A stretch of DNA of 64,000 nt. Origin: Macrococcus carouselicus (lineage in GTDB: Bacteria; Bacillota; Bacilli; Staphylococcales; Staphylococcaceae). Shown in pieces: positions 53,393 through 63,613 of the stretch. Made by a program: the position numbers and the translations under genes. Location of the stretch: contig NZ_SCWD01000001.1 of assembly GCF_004359515.1 (NCBI RefSeq), forward strand, positions 1,054,001 to 1,118,000, in the 5' to 3' direction. Below the pieces are notes generated by a model that was not told the DNA's origin, did no database searches, and saw only the letters and a list, made by a program, of their open reading frames with translations. How positions within the stretch are numbered: the first letter of the stretch is position 1; every line of letters begins with the position of its first letter.

Positions 53393-54604
53393 TCAGTCCT
53401 TCAGCAGCACCATTCTTCGTTTCAGTTTCGACATGACCTGCTGGTTTGTCCACCACATAACAGCGAAGAAGAGTAAGGCATAGTAGAAATGCTGCGGATA
53501 GATGAAGCAGTAAATCACGGCGACAGTTATGGTCACAGCAAATGACAGCTGCCACAGGAATTTCCGGAAGCCTTCCACCACCTTGTCTTCAGTGACCGGC
53601 CATACCTGCGGCCAGAGCTGATAAGCCTGCTGTTTGTAGAACTGTGATGACTGAAGCACAACGATATAGATCATGAAGAGGCCGATAATGGCTGCGATGA
53701 CCGGCTGATGAACGAACCAGATGATAAGACCGCCGATCACCACAAGACGGATGATGATCCAGAAGGCATCTTTACTGCGCAGAAAATTGCGTTTGAACAG
53801 AAAGAGGAACATGCCATCGTGATTGTACTGACGGTCCTGCAGCAGAAGATCAAGATAAGGTCTTCTTCTGACGTTATCCTTCAGTCCTCTGACATCTGTG
53901 AACATATTGATGAGCTTATACTGACGCTGCGTCAGTTCCTGCTCGTATTCAATCAGTGACTGCCACGGGTAGACGCGTTTCGCTGCCATGTTCTGTATGA
54001 GCAGCAGCAGACCGATCAGCATGATAAGTGTCACACTGCCTGAGAACAGACTGCCGTCAAGCGACATATAGATGCCTGACAGCAGTATGATGAAAAGAAT
54101 CAGATTGACGCTTAAATTCGATAGGCCAAGCTTCATCATAGGGAACCTGAGGGTCAGTCCGATGACGATTCCAAGTACACCTGTCAAAAAAGCCATGACT
54201 GCGCCGTTCACAGAGAAATATTCTCCGGCATGATACAGCGGCAGCAGGACCGCGCATAAGACCGTAAACATCGTGATCCGTCGCACGCTCGAGCGGATGA
54301 CACTCTGCTTCACATAATCACCGAGCTGGCGTTCATAAGGCAGCAGGAAGACCTGGTCTGCTTGCCTGAAATGGGTTCTTAAAGGGGCAAGTGTGACAAG
54401 CGTCAGCAATATTGCGATGATGAGATGATAGTCGATGCCCTGCGGCAGATTTTTCAGCAGCTGACTGTACTGCAGCATGAGCGCGCCGAACGCGATGGTC
54501 AGAAATATCACAAAGTGACCGTTGAAAATAAATCTGCTGTAGCGGGCGACTTCCCTGCTGTTCGCCTCCGCTCTTTTATTGTAGAGCGTTCTTGCATTAT
54601 ACAT
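53393..54604 (-). CDS. ecsB: ABC transporter permease EcsB
   Basis: A 403-residue membrane protein with about ten helices; partner of the ATPase EcsA. In Bacilli Ecs affects protein secretion, RasP site-2 proteolysis and competence. Starts MYNARTLYNKRAEANSREVAR. The ATG at 54604 overlaps the ecsA stop by 8 bp (coupled). The transported substrate is still debated. Confidence 0.92.
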   Translation of the reverse strand: MYNARTLYNKRAEANSREVARYSRFIFNGHFVIFLTIAFGALMLQYSQLLKNLPQGIDYHLIIAILLTLVTLAPLRTHFRQADQVFLLPYERQLGDYVKQSVIRSSVRRITMFTVLCAVLLPLYHAGEYFSVNGAVMAFLTGVLGIVIGLTLRFPMMKLGLSNLSVNLILFIILLSGIYMSLDGSLFSGSVTLIMLIGLLLLIQNMAAKRVYPWQSLIEYEQELTQRQYKLINMFTDVRGLKDNVRRRPYLDLLLQDRQYNHDGMFLFLFKRNFLRSKDAFWIIIRLVVIGGLIIWFVHQPVIAAIIGLFMIYIVVLQSSQFYKQQAYQLWPQVWPVTEDKVVEGFRKFLWQLSFAVTITVAVIYCFIYPQHFYYALLFFAVMWWTNQQVMSKLKRRMVLLKD

Positions 54605-55334
54605 GTCCTTCACCCTGCGTCAGTCTGATATAGATGGCATCCAGTGATTCCCCCGGCATATCGAGCTGCTGCTGCAGGTCCTGAAGGTTGCCCTTTGCCA
54701 CAAGATGGCCCTGGTGCATGATCAGAAAGTAATCACAGTACTTCTCAGCGGTCGCCAGAATATGCGTGCTCATCAGCACAGTCCGTCCGGCATCTCTCGC
54801 CTCCACCATCAGTTCAAGCATCGACTGGATACCAAGCGGGTCGAGTCCCAGGAAGGGTTCGTCAATGATATGGAGCTCCGGCTGACTGATAAAGGCACAG
54901 ATGATCATCACTTTCTGCTTCATCCCTTTTGAGAAGTTCTGCGGGAACTGCTTCATCTTATCCTCAAGGCGGAAAATGCCAAGAAGCGGCCGTGCACGTG
55001 TCATTGCCTCTTCTTTCGTCAGACCATAAGCCATCGCCGTCATATCGATATGTTCTTCGAGTGTCAGCTCATCATAGAGAACGGGCGTCTCCGGGATATA
55101 GCTGATCAGCTGCCGGTAGTCATAAGGCGATTCATTTAACGTCATACCGTTGATAGCGATGTCGCCTTTCATCGGCTGAAGCAGTCCGAGCATATTCTTG
55201 ATGGTCGTACTTTTACCGGCACCGTTCAGACCGATCAGGCCGACAATCTCCCCTTCCTGTAATGTGAAATCAATATCATGAATGACAGGCTGATTACCAT
55301 AACCGCCCGTTAAGTGTTTTACTTCGACTGCCAC
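54597..55334 (-). CDS. ecsA: ABC transporter ATPase EcsA
   Basis: A 245-residue ABC ATPase: Walker A GLNGAGKST (about 38), signature FSKGMKQK, Walker B LHIIDEPFLGLDP and H-loop STHIL. Start is GTG 55334 (VAVEVKHLTGGYG) with GGAGG 7 nt upstream; the frame is open further upstream but would run into the divergent hit promoter. First gene of ecsAB. Confidence 0.95.
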   Translation of the reverse strand: MAVEVKHLTGGYGNQPVIHDIDFTLQEGEIVGLIGLNGAGKSTTIKNMLGLLQPMKGDIAINGMTLNESPYDYRQLISYIPETPVLYDELTLEEHIDMTAMAYGLTKEEAMTRARPLLGIFRLEDKMKQFPQNFSKGMKQKVMIICAFISQPELHIIDEPFLGLDPLGIQSMLELMVEARDAGRTVLMSTHILATAEKYCDYFLIMHQGHLVAKGNLQDLQQQLDMPGESLDAIYIRLTQGEGHV

Positions 55335-55380
55335 ATCTGCACCTCCGCTAAAGTTTATTTCATATTGTATCAAATATTCT

Positions 55381-55409
55381 TTGAATTCACCTATAGATAT
55401 GGCTAGAAT
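55381..55409 (+). promoter_or_regulatory. hit promoter
   Basis: TTGAAT, 17-bp spacer, TAGAAT, 32 bp before the hit start. Confidence 0.6.
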
Positions 55410-55440
55410 ATGAATATATGGACCAATAAGGAGGGGCAAC

Positions 55441-55860
55441 ATGACAGACTGTATTTTCTGCAAAATCGTAAAGGGTGACATCCCGTCGTACAAAGTATAT
55501 GAAGACGACTATACATTCGCTTTCCTTGATATCTCGCAGGTCTCTAAAGGGCATACACTGGTCGTACCGAAGACGCATAGCCGGGACCTGCTCGGGACTG
55601 ACAGCGAAGTTCTCACGCATGTGATTAAGTCCGTTCAGAAGGTCGCACAGATGATAGATGATACGCTGCAGCCGGACGGGATCAATATCGTTCAGAATAA
55701 CCGGGCATTCGCCGATCAGAGTGTCTTCCATCTGCATTTCCACATCATGCCCCGCTACGAGAATGAGCTTGATGGCTTCGGCTACAGATGGGAGACACAT
55801 ATGGAGGTATTCAGTCAGGATGAGATGGCTGCACTCGCCGAACAAATTAAGCATGCTTGA
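55441..55860 (+). CDS. hit: HIT-family nucleotide hydrolase
   Basis: A 139-residue HIT protein with CIFCKIVKGDIPSYKVYED at the start and the catalytic histidine triad HLHFHIMP (about 99-106). Hydrolyses nucleoside phosphoramidates or dinucleotides; physiological substrate unclear. Divergent from ecsA as in other Bacilli. Confidence 0.95.
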   Translation: MTDCIFCKIVKGDIPSYKVYEDDYTFAFLDISQVSKGHTLVVPKTHSRDLLGTDSEVLTHVIKSVQKVAQMIDDTLQPDGINIVQNNRAFADQSVFHLHFHIMPRYENELDGFGYRWETHMEVFSQDEMAALAEQIKHA

Positions 55861-55880
55861 TTGCAGTCATTAAGGGGTAT
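55855..55880 (+). promoter_or_regulatory. Candidate sigma-B promoter of the YtxH-like gene
   Basis: GCTTGA, 14-bp spacer, perfect GGGTAT, 34 bp before the start. The -35 is imperfect (consensus GTTTAA). YtxH-type genes are sigma-B dependent in B. subtilis (family knowledge). Confidence 0.4.
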
Positions 55881-55913
55881 AACTAAGGAAAACAAATTTG
55901 GAGGAATCTTCTT

Positions 55914-56270
55914 ATGAAAATCACACACATCGCCGCTGGTTTCACAGTGGGTATCATCGCTGGTGCAGCTACTGCTCTTATGAATGCCGCAAAACCAGGC
56001 ACAGAAATGCAGAGAAATTTCGCTGCGAATTCTACTGACGTCAAAGCACAGGCTGAGCAGATTAAATCTGAAGTAGCGGACCTGAAGAACTATGCAGTAC
56101 AGACTAAAGAAGAGAGCCAGAAACTGGTCAAGGAAATGGGTGCTGAGGTCAAGCAAATGATCGCCAATTATCAATCAGATATTCAGCCTAATGTTCAGCA
56201 CCTTAAGTCAAATGTAGAAAATGTCAAAAATCGTGCAGACGAAGTAAAAGAAACATTTTCCAAAAAATAA
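55914..56270 (+). CDS. YtxH-domain (YhaH-like) stress protein
   Basis: A 118-residue protein with an N-terminal hydrophobic glycine/alanine helix (HIAAGFTVGIIAGAATALM) and a long helical, Lys/Glu-rich coiled-coil tail, the YtxH/YhaH layout. Probably membrane-anchored and stress-related; exact role unknown. It sits between hit and hpr as in staphylococci. Confidence 0.8.
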   Translation: MKITHIAAGFTVGIIAGAATALMNAAKPGTEMQRNFAANSTDVKAQAEQIKSEVADLKNYAVQTKEESQKLVKEMGAEVKQMIANYQSDIQPNVQHLKSNVENVKNRADEVKETFSKK

Positions 56271-56302
56271 TGATATGTTAAAATGAATCAAACTGGAACG
56301 GG

Positions 56303-56332
56303 GAAAGCATGATGTCTCAGCATCATGCTTTC
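56303..56332 (+). terminator. Terminator of the YtxH-like gene
   Basis: Perfect 12-bp stem GAAAGCATGATG / CATCATGCTTTC, TCTCAG loop; only a short pyrimidine tail (TCTC). Confidence 0.7.
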
Positions 56333-56357
56333 TCTATGAATTTTAGGAGGTTATTCG

Positions 56358-56903
56358 TTGAAAAGAGACTGTGAAATCATCGAAAAAATGTTGTTTACCC
56401 ATCATGTGGCTCAGCTGAGCAAAGCCTTATGGAAAACGGCAGAAAAAGACTGGCAGACCTGGATAAAACCCTATGACCTTAATATCAATGAGCATCATAT
56501 CCTGGTTATCATCCGCAATCTCGAGAGAGCCACTATCTCTCAAGTATCTCAGTACGGGGTGATGCATGTCTCGACCGTCTTTAACTTTGCCAAAAACCTG
56601 GAGAAGCGTGGCTACCTCCGGATGCCAAAAAGCGACCTGGACAAACGGAATACATATCTTGAGCTGACGGACATGGGAAAAGAACTGCTTTATGAGACTT
56701 ACAAGAACTATGAAAATATCGATGACCGGATTCACGATGCAGCTCAGGAATATCAGAGCGTCATGATGGCGATGCCTGTCTTCAGCGATCTGAAATATAT
56801 TGTCGCACAGATATATGGTAAGGACTTCATAGAACAGCTCGATAAAAGTCATAAGGACCTGCTGGAAATACTGCTTGACGAAAATAAGGGCGATAAGGCA
56901 TAA
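56358..56903 (+). CDS. hpr: MarR-family regulator Hpr/ScoC
   Basis: A 181-residue Hpr-type MarR protein that in B. subtilis represses protease and sporulation genes. Conserved DWQTWIKPYDLNINEHHIL, winged HTH ATISQVSQYGVMHVSTVFNFAKNLEKRGYL (cited only by its ends ATISQ and RGYL), wing KSDLDKRNTYLELT. TTG start with AGGAGG 7 nt upstream. Neighbours match the Bacillus yha/prsA region. Confidence 0.9.
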   Translation: MKRDCEIIEKMLFTHHVAQLSKALWKTAEKDWQTWIKPYDLNINEHHILVIIRNLERATISQVSQYGVMHVSTVFNFAKNLEKRGYLRMPKSDLDKRNTYLELTDMGKELLYETYKNYENIDDRIHDAAQEYQSVMMAMPVFSDLKYIVAQIYGKDFIEQLDKSHKDLLEILLDENKGDKA

Positions 56904-56939
56904 TGCATAAGATAATATGACCGATAAGGAGCATCTTTT

Positions 56940-57485
56940 ATGTATTCTTGTACAAAGAAACTCAATTTAAAGCACGCATACGGGCGTCAGCGATTGATTT
57001 TCACCTCATTTCTTATCACTGTCGTCACATTTCTGATTTCTTTCGAAGTATTCAGCTCATTTGTGAACGACCGTTTCAGCGACCATTATTTCCTTTTATT
57101 TCTGCTGAGCTGCTTTGCGGTCTATCCGCTTCATAAGTTATGTCATGTGCTCATGTTTCTGGATGACCTCAGTTCCATCATCATTCAGAAAGTGATGGCG
57201 ATGGGATTTCTGCCGATCTTGAATATCCGGCTGAATCATCCGATCAGTAAAGGCCGTTTTCTGGTCACTCTGGCCCTGCCTTTTTTAATCATCAGTGGCT
57301 TGACGCTGTCAGCTGCCATGATGTATCCCGTTTATGCGCATTATTTTTTATTTATGTTTTCAATGAACATCGGCATTTCATTCATTGATTTCATCTACTT
57401 CAGATACTTGATCAATTCACGCGGCTGTTCGTTTGTCGAGGAACGGAAACACGGGCTGGAATTACTGACGAAATTCGATATGTAA
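56940..57485 (+). CDS. DUF3267 family membrane protein
   Basis: A 181-residue protein with four hydrophobic helices and the DUF3267 layout; the usual zinc-protease-like HExxH position reads HKLCH (in PLHKLCHVL), so catalysis is doubtful. In staphylococci a DUF3267 gene lies between hpr and prsA as here. Function unknown. Confidence 0.75.
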   Translation: MYSCTKKLNLKHAYGRQRLIFTSFLITVVTFLISFEVFSSFVNDRFSDHYFLLFLLSCFAVYPLHKLCHVLMFLDDLSSIIIQKVMAMGFLPILNIRLNHPISKGRFLVTLALPFLIISGLTLSAAMMYPVYAHYFLFMFSMNIGISFIDFIYFRYLINSRGCSFVEERKHGLELLTKFDM

Positions 57486-57546
57486 TTTAATGTTATTTTC
57501 ATAATTGAATGATATGCTAATAGCAGCACAGAAAAGGAGAATTACA

Positions 57547-58479
57547 ATGAAGAACTTAAAAAAAGCAGTAGTACCCGCTCTGCTATCTGTATCAGTCCTC
57601 GGACTTGCAGCATGTGGGAATGGTGAAGAAGGAAAGACACTCATCACTTCTAAAGCAGGCGATGTAACAACAACCAACGTCATGGACCAGATCGGCAAGG
57701 AAGAAATCGCTCAGAATGCATTCCAGATTCTGCTGAAAGATATCCTGAAAGATAAATACGGTAAAGCGGTCGATGATAAGAAAATCCAGGAACAGGTCGA
57801 TGCTGACATCAAAAAATATGGCGGCAAAGAACAGTTCGAAGCATTATTACAGCAGCAGCAGCCGGGTATGACTATCGAAAAATATAAAGAGTCACGCGTG
57901 ACTGAAGCCTATCAGAAAGAGCTGATGAAGGACACTATCAAGGTGTCTGATAAAGAAGTAAAAGATAGCGCTAAAAAAGCGTCTCATATTCTGATCAAAG
58001 TGAAATCTGAAAGTGATCCTTCAGGCTTGTCCGATGCGAAAGCAAAGGTAAAAGCAGAGAAAGTCCTTGCTGAAGTGAAGAAAAATCCTGAGAAATTCGC
58101 TGAGATCGCTAAAAAAGAATCAGGCGATACCGGCTCTAAAGCAGAAGGCGGTTCCCTCGGCTATGTCCTGAAAGGTGACACTGTCCCTGAATTTGAAAAA
58201 GCGCTCTTCAAATTAAAAGAAGGCGAAATGTCCGACCTTGTGAAAACTGATTTTGGTTACCACATCATTAAGGCTGAGAAACAGGATGATTTCGACAAAC
58301 AGAAAGAGAGCTTAAAAGAAAAAGTGCGTCAGTCTAAAGTTCAGGAGAACTCTGAAGTCATGATGGATGCTTATAAAAAACTGTTGAAAGATTACGATGT
58401 TGAATATAAAGATGAGGCCCTTAAGAAGATCATCGACGAAAAAATTCTGAATGCCAGTGCAGCAGGCCAACAGCAGTAA
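57547..58479 (+). CDS. prsA: Foldase lipoprotein PrsA
   Basis: A 310-residue lipoprotein peptidyl-prolyl isomerase that folds secreted proteins outside the membrane. Signal MKNLKKAVVPALLSVSVLG then lipobox LAAC (Cys22). Parvulin domain about 148-240: ASHILIKV, GGSLGYV, LVKTDFGYHIIKAE. N- and C-terminal helical chaperone parts are charged. ATG 57547 has AAAGGAG upstream; the frame's earlier ATG lacks one. Confidence 0.96.
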   Translation: MKNLKKAVVPALLSVSVLGLAACGNGEEGKTLITSKAGDVTTTNVMDQIGKEEIAQNAFQILLKDILKDKYGKAVDDKKIQEQVDADIKKYGGKEQFEALLQQQQPGMTIEKYKESRVTEAYQKELMKDTIKVSDKEVKDSAKKASHILIKVKSESDPSGLSDAKAKVKAEKVLAEVKKNPEKFAEIAKKESGDTGSKAEGGSLGYVLKGDTVPEFEKALFKLKEGEMSDLVKTDFGYHIIKAEKQDDFDKQKESLKEKVRQSKVQENSEVMMDAYKKLLKDYDVEYKDEALKKIIDEKILNASAAGQQQ

Positions 58480-58500
58480 TGCAGTCCGTCTCCAACATAA

Positions 58501-58540
58501 AAAAGCAGTCGTATCAGAAATACTGATACGACTGCTTTTT
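58501..58540. terminator. Bidirectional terminator between prsA and yhaM
   Basis: Seventeen-bp stem AAAAGCAGTCGTATCAG / CTGATACGACTGCTTTT with AAATA loop. Confidence 0.92.
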
Positions 58541-58542
58541 AT

Positions 58543-59484
58543 TTATTCAAGTGTCTCCGGTTTATAGAACTGGCGACCCTCTAATGCAAAGATGCGCTCA
58601 GAGAACTGGCCTTTCTCTACTTTCTTCAGATGCTTATCAAACATCTGCATACGGGCATCAATATTGTCGATGAAGTGAAGAATCTCTGCTTCTTTCACCA
58701 TCGGCAGCTTCGGCGATCCATATTCCAGTTTCCCGTGATGCGCGAGAATCAGATGTCTGAGGAGCATGATCTCCTCCCCTTCAATACCATGCTCACGTGC
58801 CATCTCAGCGACTTCATCACTCATAATCGAGATATGACCAAGCAGGTTACCCTCAACTGTATAGCTCGTCGCAACAGGTCCTGACAGCTCTTTGACTTTC
58901 CCCATGTCGTGAAGGATGATGCCCGCATATAACAGGCTCTTATTCAGCGATGGATAGATAGTACAGAGCGCTTCTGCCTGCTTCAGCATCGTCATGACAT
59001 GATACAGGAGCCCTGAGACAAAGTTATGATGGTTGGAGCTTGCTGCAGGATAGACCATAAATTCCTGCTGATACTTTTTCAGTAGCAGACGTGTGATGCG
59101 CTGCAGGTTTGCATTCTCAATATCCATCACATATGTCATCAGCTGGTCAGTCATCTCAGTGGCAGATACAGGTGCTGCCTCCAGAAAATGGTCAAGTTTG
59201 ACGCCATCCTCATCAGTCGCAGGACGGAACTGATTGATCTTCATCTGTTTGCGGCCGCGGTAATCGATGACGTCGCCTTTCACTTTAATCAGCTTTTCAG
59301 GCTGGAGCATCTTGATATCATTTTCAGTGACAGTCCAGACTTTTGCCTCTATATCTCCACTTTTATCCTTCAGATACAGTGTCAGATAGGGTTTCCCCTG
59401 ATTGGTCACTCCCTGTACAGCGCGGTGAATCAGAAAGAATGCCTCCACTGCTTCACCGGGTTTCAACGTTTCAATCGTTCTCAT
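58543..59484 (-). CDS. yhaM: 3'-5' exoribonuclease YhaM
   Basis: A 313-residue nuclease: N-terminal OB-fold ([19 protein letters not shown]) and HD domain with [12 protein letters not shown] and [11 protein letters not shown] (metal His-Asp pair, about 190), then [15 protein letters not shown]. In B. subtilis it trims RNA 3' ends. The start shares one base with the yhaN stop, so it is the last gene of yhaO-yhaN-yhaM. Confidence 0.93.
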   Translation of the reverse strand: MRTIETLKPGEAVEAFFLIHRAVQGVTNQGKPYLTLYLKDKSGDIEAKVWTVTENDIKMLQPEKLIKVKGDVIDYRGRKQMKINQFRPATDEDGVKLDHFLEAAPVSATEMTDQLMTYVMDIENANLQRITRLLLKKYQQEFMVYPAASSNHHNFVSGLLYHVMTMLKQAEALCTIYPSLNKSLLYAGIILHDMGKVKELSGPVATSYTVEGNLLGHISIMSDEVAEMAREHGIEGEEIMLLRHLILAHHGKLEYGSPKLPMVKEAEILHFIDNIDARMQMFDKHLKKVEKGQFSERIFALEGRQFYKPETLE

Positions 59485-62390
59485 TATTTTAACTCCTTCT
59501 CATGACGCTCAAGTATTAATGTGTTTTTAGTCGGAATATTCATCGAACGGTTACATGTAAAGTATAGATACTGGTTATCCTGCTGCTTCATCAGATAATC
59601 GATGATCATTTCCTTGCGATGCTTATCAAAATGAACGAATGCATCATCTATGATCACGGGGAAAGGATACAGATATCTCAGATGATCAACCAGACTTAAT
59701 CTCATCGTAATATAAAGGAGCTCTTTCGTCGACTGAGACAGTTCAGTTGGATGGAAAATCTGCCCGTTCTTATGTTTGACAAGTAAAGCATCCTGATAGA
59801 TGACGTCCACGTAACGGCCTTCTGTCATCTGACCGAAGATTTCAGATGCCTTTCTGATGATACTCGGAATCCGTTCAGCCTTGACCTTCTGACGATGCGC
59901 TTCTATCAGCACTTCAATGTAGCGCAATGCGCTGTAGTCGACTGCGAGCTGGTTCACGATATTACGTTCTATCGCATAGCGATGATTCAGTTCCGACAAA
60001 GTCGAATCCTCTTCAAGCGTCTTCATATGCTGCTCGATATTGTACAGCTCGAATTCGTGTTCTTTCAGTTCGCTGCGGTAGTCGTTCAGCTGATCGGTAA
60101 TACGACCTTCTATCAGTCGCAGGTCTTCTGATGTCTGCTCCGCAAGAATTGAACTCATTTCATATGTGAAGTTCTCTTCTTCAAGTTTATGACTCAGATG
60201 ATGATGTCTGCTCAGGTTTTCATGATATTCAGTATAGGCCTCAAACTGGCTGTAGTAATCAGATTCATTGTCCACACCTGCTTCAGCAAAAAGAGCTGCG
60301 AGTTCTGCAGCCATCTCCTGATAAGCGTCCTGCAGCACACTCAGTTCTTTCGTAGCGAGCTCAAGCTGATCGGTCACCCGTTTATATTCCTTACGGTTGC
60401 GTTCCTCAGTTCTGACGAGACGCCCGAGTTCAGTGAAGGTGACCGGTAATGGTTCATCATTCGTGACCAGACTGAATGCATTGACCTTTTCCTTGAAATC
60501 ACTGATATGGCTCTGTTCTTCTGTATAGTCTTTCCTCAGCTGCTGCAACTGCTGATAAGTCTGCTGAATCCGGTAGATGGTACGATATGCATCAGGCAGG
60601 AGACTATCTTCATAACTCAGTTTCAGCTTCAGCATGGTCTTTGTTCTGCTGAGAGACTCATTCACTGATCTCAAAGCGGTCTCTTCGGCGTCATAAAGTG
60701 CTGTGAGCTGCTCTTTCTTGCGGCTCAGTGCTGCTTTTTCATCTTCAAGACGCAGTTTTTTATCACGTAATGAACGCTGCTGATTCAAATCGAACTGCGC
60801 ATCAAGCATCGAGGACAGCTCACTGATCGATGTCTCAAGATGATGGATTTCGTCCTGCATAATATGATTCTGATTGTTTTCAACCGGCTTATTCTGCATC
60901 GTCAGAACCAGCATGATAATCGGGATGATCAGCAGAAGCGCTGCCGGTATAAAGAGCTGCAGATAGAAGAAATACGCTGCAATCAGTAATCCCACCAGAC
61001 CACCAGCCAGGTAGATATAGTTCAGTTTCTTTCTCTTCTGCTCCTCGATCTCTGCTGTACGCAGCTGTTCTGATTCCAGCTTGTGATAAAGTTCGGTCTT
61101 CTGACTCAGTTCAAGGCGCTGTTCAGCAAGCTGGATACCTGTCGTAAAGAGTTCATCTGTCACGATATAAGGTGTTATATCATTCAGTTTGCTGCTATTC
61201 AGCGTATCCTCGCGTTCCAGCTGTTCCATTTCCCGCTTCAGCTGTGCGATCTTCAGGCTATGCTGCTCCTTGTCTGACAATGAATAGATCAGGTGATCCT
61301 TCAGCGGCGCGTCCACTTTGATAGCATGATATTCCTGCCAGCCGATATCATGCTGCAGTCGTTCGATTGTCGCTTCTTTATCGGCTATTTCCCGTGCCAG
61401 TGCCTCACTTGTTTGCTCATGTAACTTCTGCTGCGGCTCTTCCTGCAGCAGACGCACTGCCTGCTCATAGTCAGCGGCGTCAAGGCGGTCAGTTCCTGCC
61501 TTTTCGCGTTGCAGCTGTTCAGCTTTCTCCTCGCGCAGCGCGATATCCCGTCTCGCTGACTGCAGCTGACGCTTCAGTCCCTCGTAACGTTCAATTCCGT
61601 GGTCCGGGAAGACAAGGGGTTCGATATTCAGCTTGAGCTCAAGCTGCTTCCACTCCTTCGCATCACTGTGGAACATCATCTCTTTCTGCTTATTCTGCTG
61701 GAGTTTCGTCAGCTCTTCGATATGTCCTCTCACCTCAGACAACTGACGCGTCAGCTCATACTGTGCCGCTTCAAGGTCCTGATAACGTTCTATCTTCACT
61801 TCTGCATCCCGAATCTGCAACTGCAGATTCAGCATTTCTGTGATATGTTCACTGAGCATACCTTCTGAATGGTCAGGGGTGAGCAGGCGCAGTTTCTCTG
61901 TCTCAAGCTTCATCTCCAGACTGGAGAATTCAGTGGACCCGAAGATACCCGCCTGCATCAGATAGTTCTGCAGCTTATCCTCTGTCAGATGGTGGACCTG
62001 CTGCAGCCCAAGCACATCAAAGGAAAAGATCTTCTCGTAGCCCGTGTAAGTCATAAAACTGAACTTCTGGTTCAGCCAGTCAGTATCCTTCGGCACATTG
62101 TTATAGAGAATCGTCGTTCTCTCCTTGCCCTGTTCATAGACACGCTCAATATAAATATCAGCCGTCCCGTCATTCATGACCATGTTGCCGCCATACGTAT
62201 TCGTGAAGCGGGGAACATAGAGCGGTTGATCAGAATGATTGAATCCGAACAGCAGGGCATGAATAAAGGTCTGCATCGTCGATTTACCGGTCTCGTTCTC
62301 CCCGTATATCTGGGTAAACGTGTCGTTCAGCTTGAACTGCTGCTGCTCAAGTCTGCCGTATCCATATATTTCTAGATGTTTAATTCTCAT
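59484..62390 (-). CDS. yhaN: Rad50/RecF-like ATPase YhaN
   Basis: A 968-residue SMC-like ATPase. Walker [11 protein letters not shown] (about 30), long coiled coils from 170 to 450 and 510 to 830 broken by a hydrophobic double helix ([20 protein letters not shown] and [12 protein letters not shown], about 455-495), then signature [11 protein letters not shown] and Walker [14 protein letters not shown]. All ATPase residues are intact, in contrast to its partner YhaO. Overlaps yhaO by 11 bp. Confidence 0.92.
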   Translation of the reverse strand: MRIKHLEIYGYGRLEQQQFKLNDTFTQIYGENETGKSTMQTFIHALLFGFNHSDQPLYVPRFTNTYGGNMVMNDGTADIYIERVYEQGKERTTILYNNVPKDTDWLNQKFSFMTYTGYEKIFSFDVLGLQQVHHLTEDKLQNYLMQAGIFGSTEFSSLEMKLETEKLRLLTPDHSEGMLSEHITEMLNLQLQIRDAEVKIERYQDLEAAQYELTRQLSEVRGHIEELTKLQQNKQKEMMFHSDAKEWKQLELKLNIEPLVFPDHGIERYEGLKRQLQSARRDIALREEKAEQLQREKAGTDRLDAADYEQAVRLLQEEPQQKLHEQTSEALAREIADKEATIERLQHDIGWQEYHAIKVDAPLKDHLIYSLSDKEQHSLKIAQLKREMEQLEREDTLNSSKLNDITPYIVTDELFTTGIQLAEQRLELSQKTELYHKLESEQLRTAEIEEQKRKKLNYIYLAGGLVGLLIAAYFFYLQLFIPAALLLIIPIIMLVLTMQNKPVENNQNHIMQDEIHHLETSISELSSMLDAQFDLNQQRSLRDKKLRLEDEKAALSRKKEQLTALYDAEETALRSVNESLSRTKTMLKLKLSYEDSLLPDAYRTIYRIQQTYQQLQQLRKDYTEEQSHISDFKEKVNAFSLVTNDEPLPVTFTELGRLVRTEERNRKEYKRVTDQLELATKELSVLQDAYQEMAAELAALFAEAGVDNESDYYSQFEAYTEYHENLSRHHHLSHKLEEENFTYEMSSILAEQTSEDLRLIEGRITDQLNDYRSELKEHEFELYNIEQHMKTLEEDSTLSELNHRYAIERNIVNQLAVDYSALRYIEVLIEAHRQKVKAERIPSIIRKASEIFGQMTEGRYVDVIYQDALLVKHKNGQIFHPTELSQSTKELLYITMRLSLVDHLRYLYPFPVIIDDAFVHFDKHRKEMIIDYLMKQQDNQYLYFTCNRSMNIPTKNTLILERHEKELK

Positions 62391-63516
62391 CAGGCTTCAG
62401 CCTCGCTTTCAGCTTGATCTCACCAGTCTCAATCAGTGTTCTGCCGTCCAGATTCTCATAGTCATCCAGGAAACGGTTCATCTCTGCATCATGAAAGAGC
62501 GGCTGCATTGCGCGTTCGAACAATGTCCGGTCCTTGAGCATCGACTCATCAAATTCACGGTGCAGAGTAGTCCTATCATTCTGCTGGACGGTCAGCGCAT
62601 CTATCCAGACGAACTCATTCTCATAAACCTCTTGCTGCTGAACCAGCTTAAGGACATCCGCTAAGAGCCCGGGATTGACCGGATGTTCATTCTCGTTGAT
62701 CAGCTGCAGCTGATAGATCCCTTTTCCATCAACTCGTTTACGCGCCTTGAACTCACTGATCAGCTGCAGGATGCCATTCTTACTGATATCTGCTACCGGC
62801 AGCTGATAGTGCCGGAAGATGATGTGCTGCGTCGGTACAAAGATGACCTTCATCTCTATATGGTCACCTTCAATCATCAAGTAGCCTTTCTGGCCGGTCT
62901 GGTGGAGGAGATAACTCTGGATGTTACCTGGATAGTGAATATGCGGCAGCTCGCTGACCCGCTGTCTTTGATGGCTGCCTCCGAGCGCCCAGTAATGATA
63001 GAGCTTCTGATTCAAGTCTTCCTGCTGGAATCCAGATTCACCGATTCTGCCATACAGCATGCCGATATGAATGCTCGTATCCACCTGATTGGTCGGAAAG
63101 TACTGAAGGTCGTGCCCCAGACTAAGACCATGAAGATAGACGGTATCTCCCTCTTTCGTGATGAACTGATAGCTCTCCACCTGATCACCGAAAATAATGA
63201 TATTATCCGGCCATCTGACCGTCCGTAAGTGATCATCTGTCTTCCCCAGCACAATATAAACATAAATTCCCGCATCTTTCAGTCGCTGGAATTGTTTTTT
63301 CAAGTAAACGGTGGTCTTCAAGGTCTGGTTATCAGACAGCAAATCCCCTGTAATCAGCACAAAATCAACCTGCTGAACAATGGCATCCTTGATGAGTGTA
63401 TTAAAGCTTTCGAAGCTTGCCCGGTATATATCAGCCATGATGGATTCTGATACATAGCCATTTAACTGAAAAGGCGCATCTAAATGTAGATCTGCACAGT
63501 GAATAAATTTTATCAT
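62380..63516 (-). CDS. yhaO: YhaO (SbcD/Mre11-like), apparently catalytically degenerate
   Basis: A 378-residue calcineurin-like phosphoesterase fold: HCADLHLDAPF (first motif, intact) and ITGDLLSDN (second, intact). The usual GNHD is replaced by GKTDD (about residue 92), the H of the LHG motif by Y (MLYGRIG), and GHxH by GGSH (in ALGGSHQRQ). Several metal ligands are therefore missing and nuclease activity is doubtful, while the gene is full length and coupled to yhaN. Confidence 0.88.
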   Translation of the reverse strand: MIKFIHCADLHLDAPFQLNGYVSESIMADIYRASFESFNTLIKDAIVQQVDFVLITGDLLSDNQTLKTTVYLKKQFQRLKDAGIYVYIVLGKTDDHLRTVRWPDNIIIFGDQVESYQFITKEGDTVYLHGLSLGHDLQYFPTNQVDTSIHIGMLYGRIGESGFQQEDLNQKLYHYWALGGSHQRQRVSELPHIHYPGNIQSYLLHQTGQKGYLMIEGDHIEMKVIFVPTQHIIFRHYQLPVADISKNGILQLISEFKARKRVDGKGIYQLQLINENEHPVNPGLLADVLKLVQQQEVYENEFVWIDALTVQQNDRTTLHREFDESMLKDRTLFERAMQPLFHDAEMNRFLDDYENLDGRTLIETGEIKLKARLKPDEN

Positions 63517-63587
63517 CGCTCTACCTCGTTTAGTGACTTCACTTCATTTTACAATAAATAAGGTGCTAATTGGGAATCAGACGAAAA

Positions 63588-63613
63588 AAAGCCGAAGATT
63601 AGTCTTCGGCTTT
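63588..63613 (-). terminator. Terminator of hemZ
   Basis: AAAGCCGAAGA / TCTTCGGCTTT stem, TTAG loop that contains the hemZ stop, then TTTTTTT on the minus strand. Confidence 0.88.
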
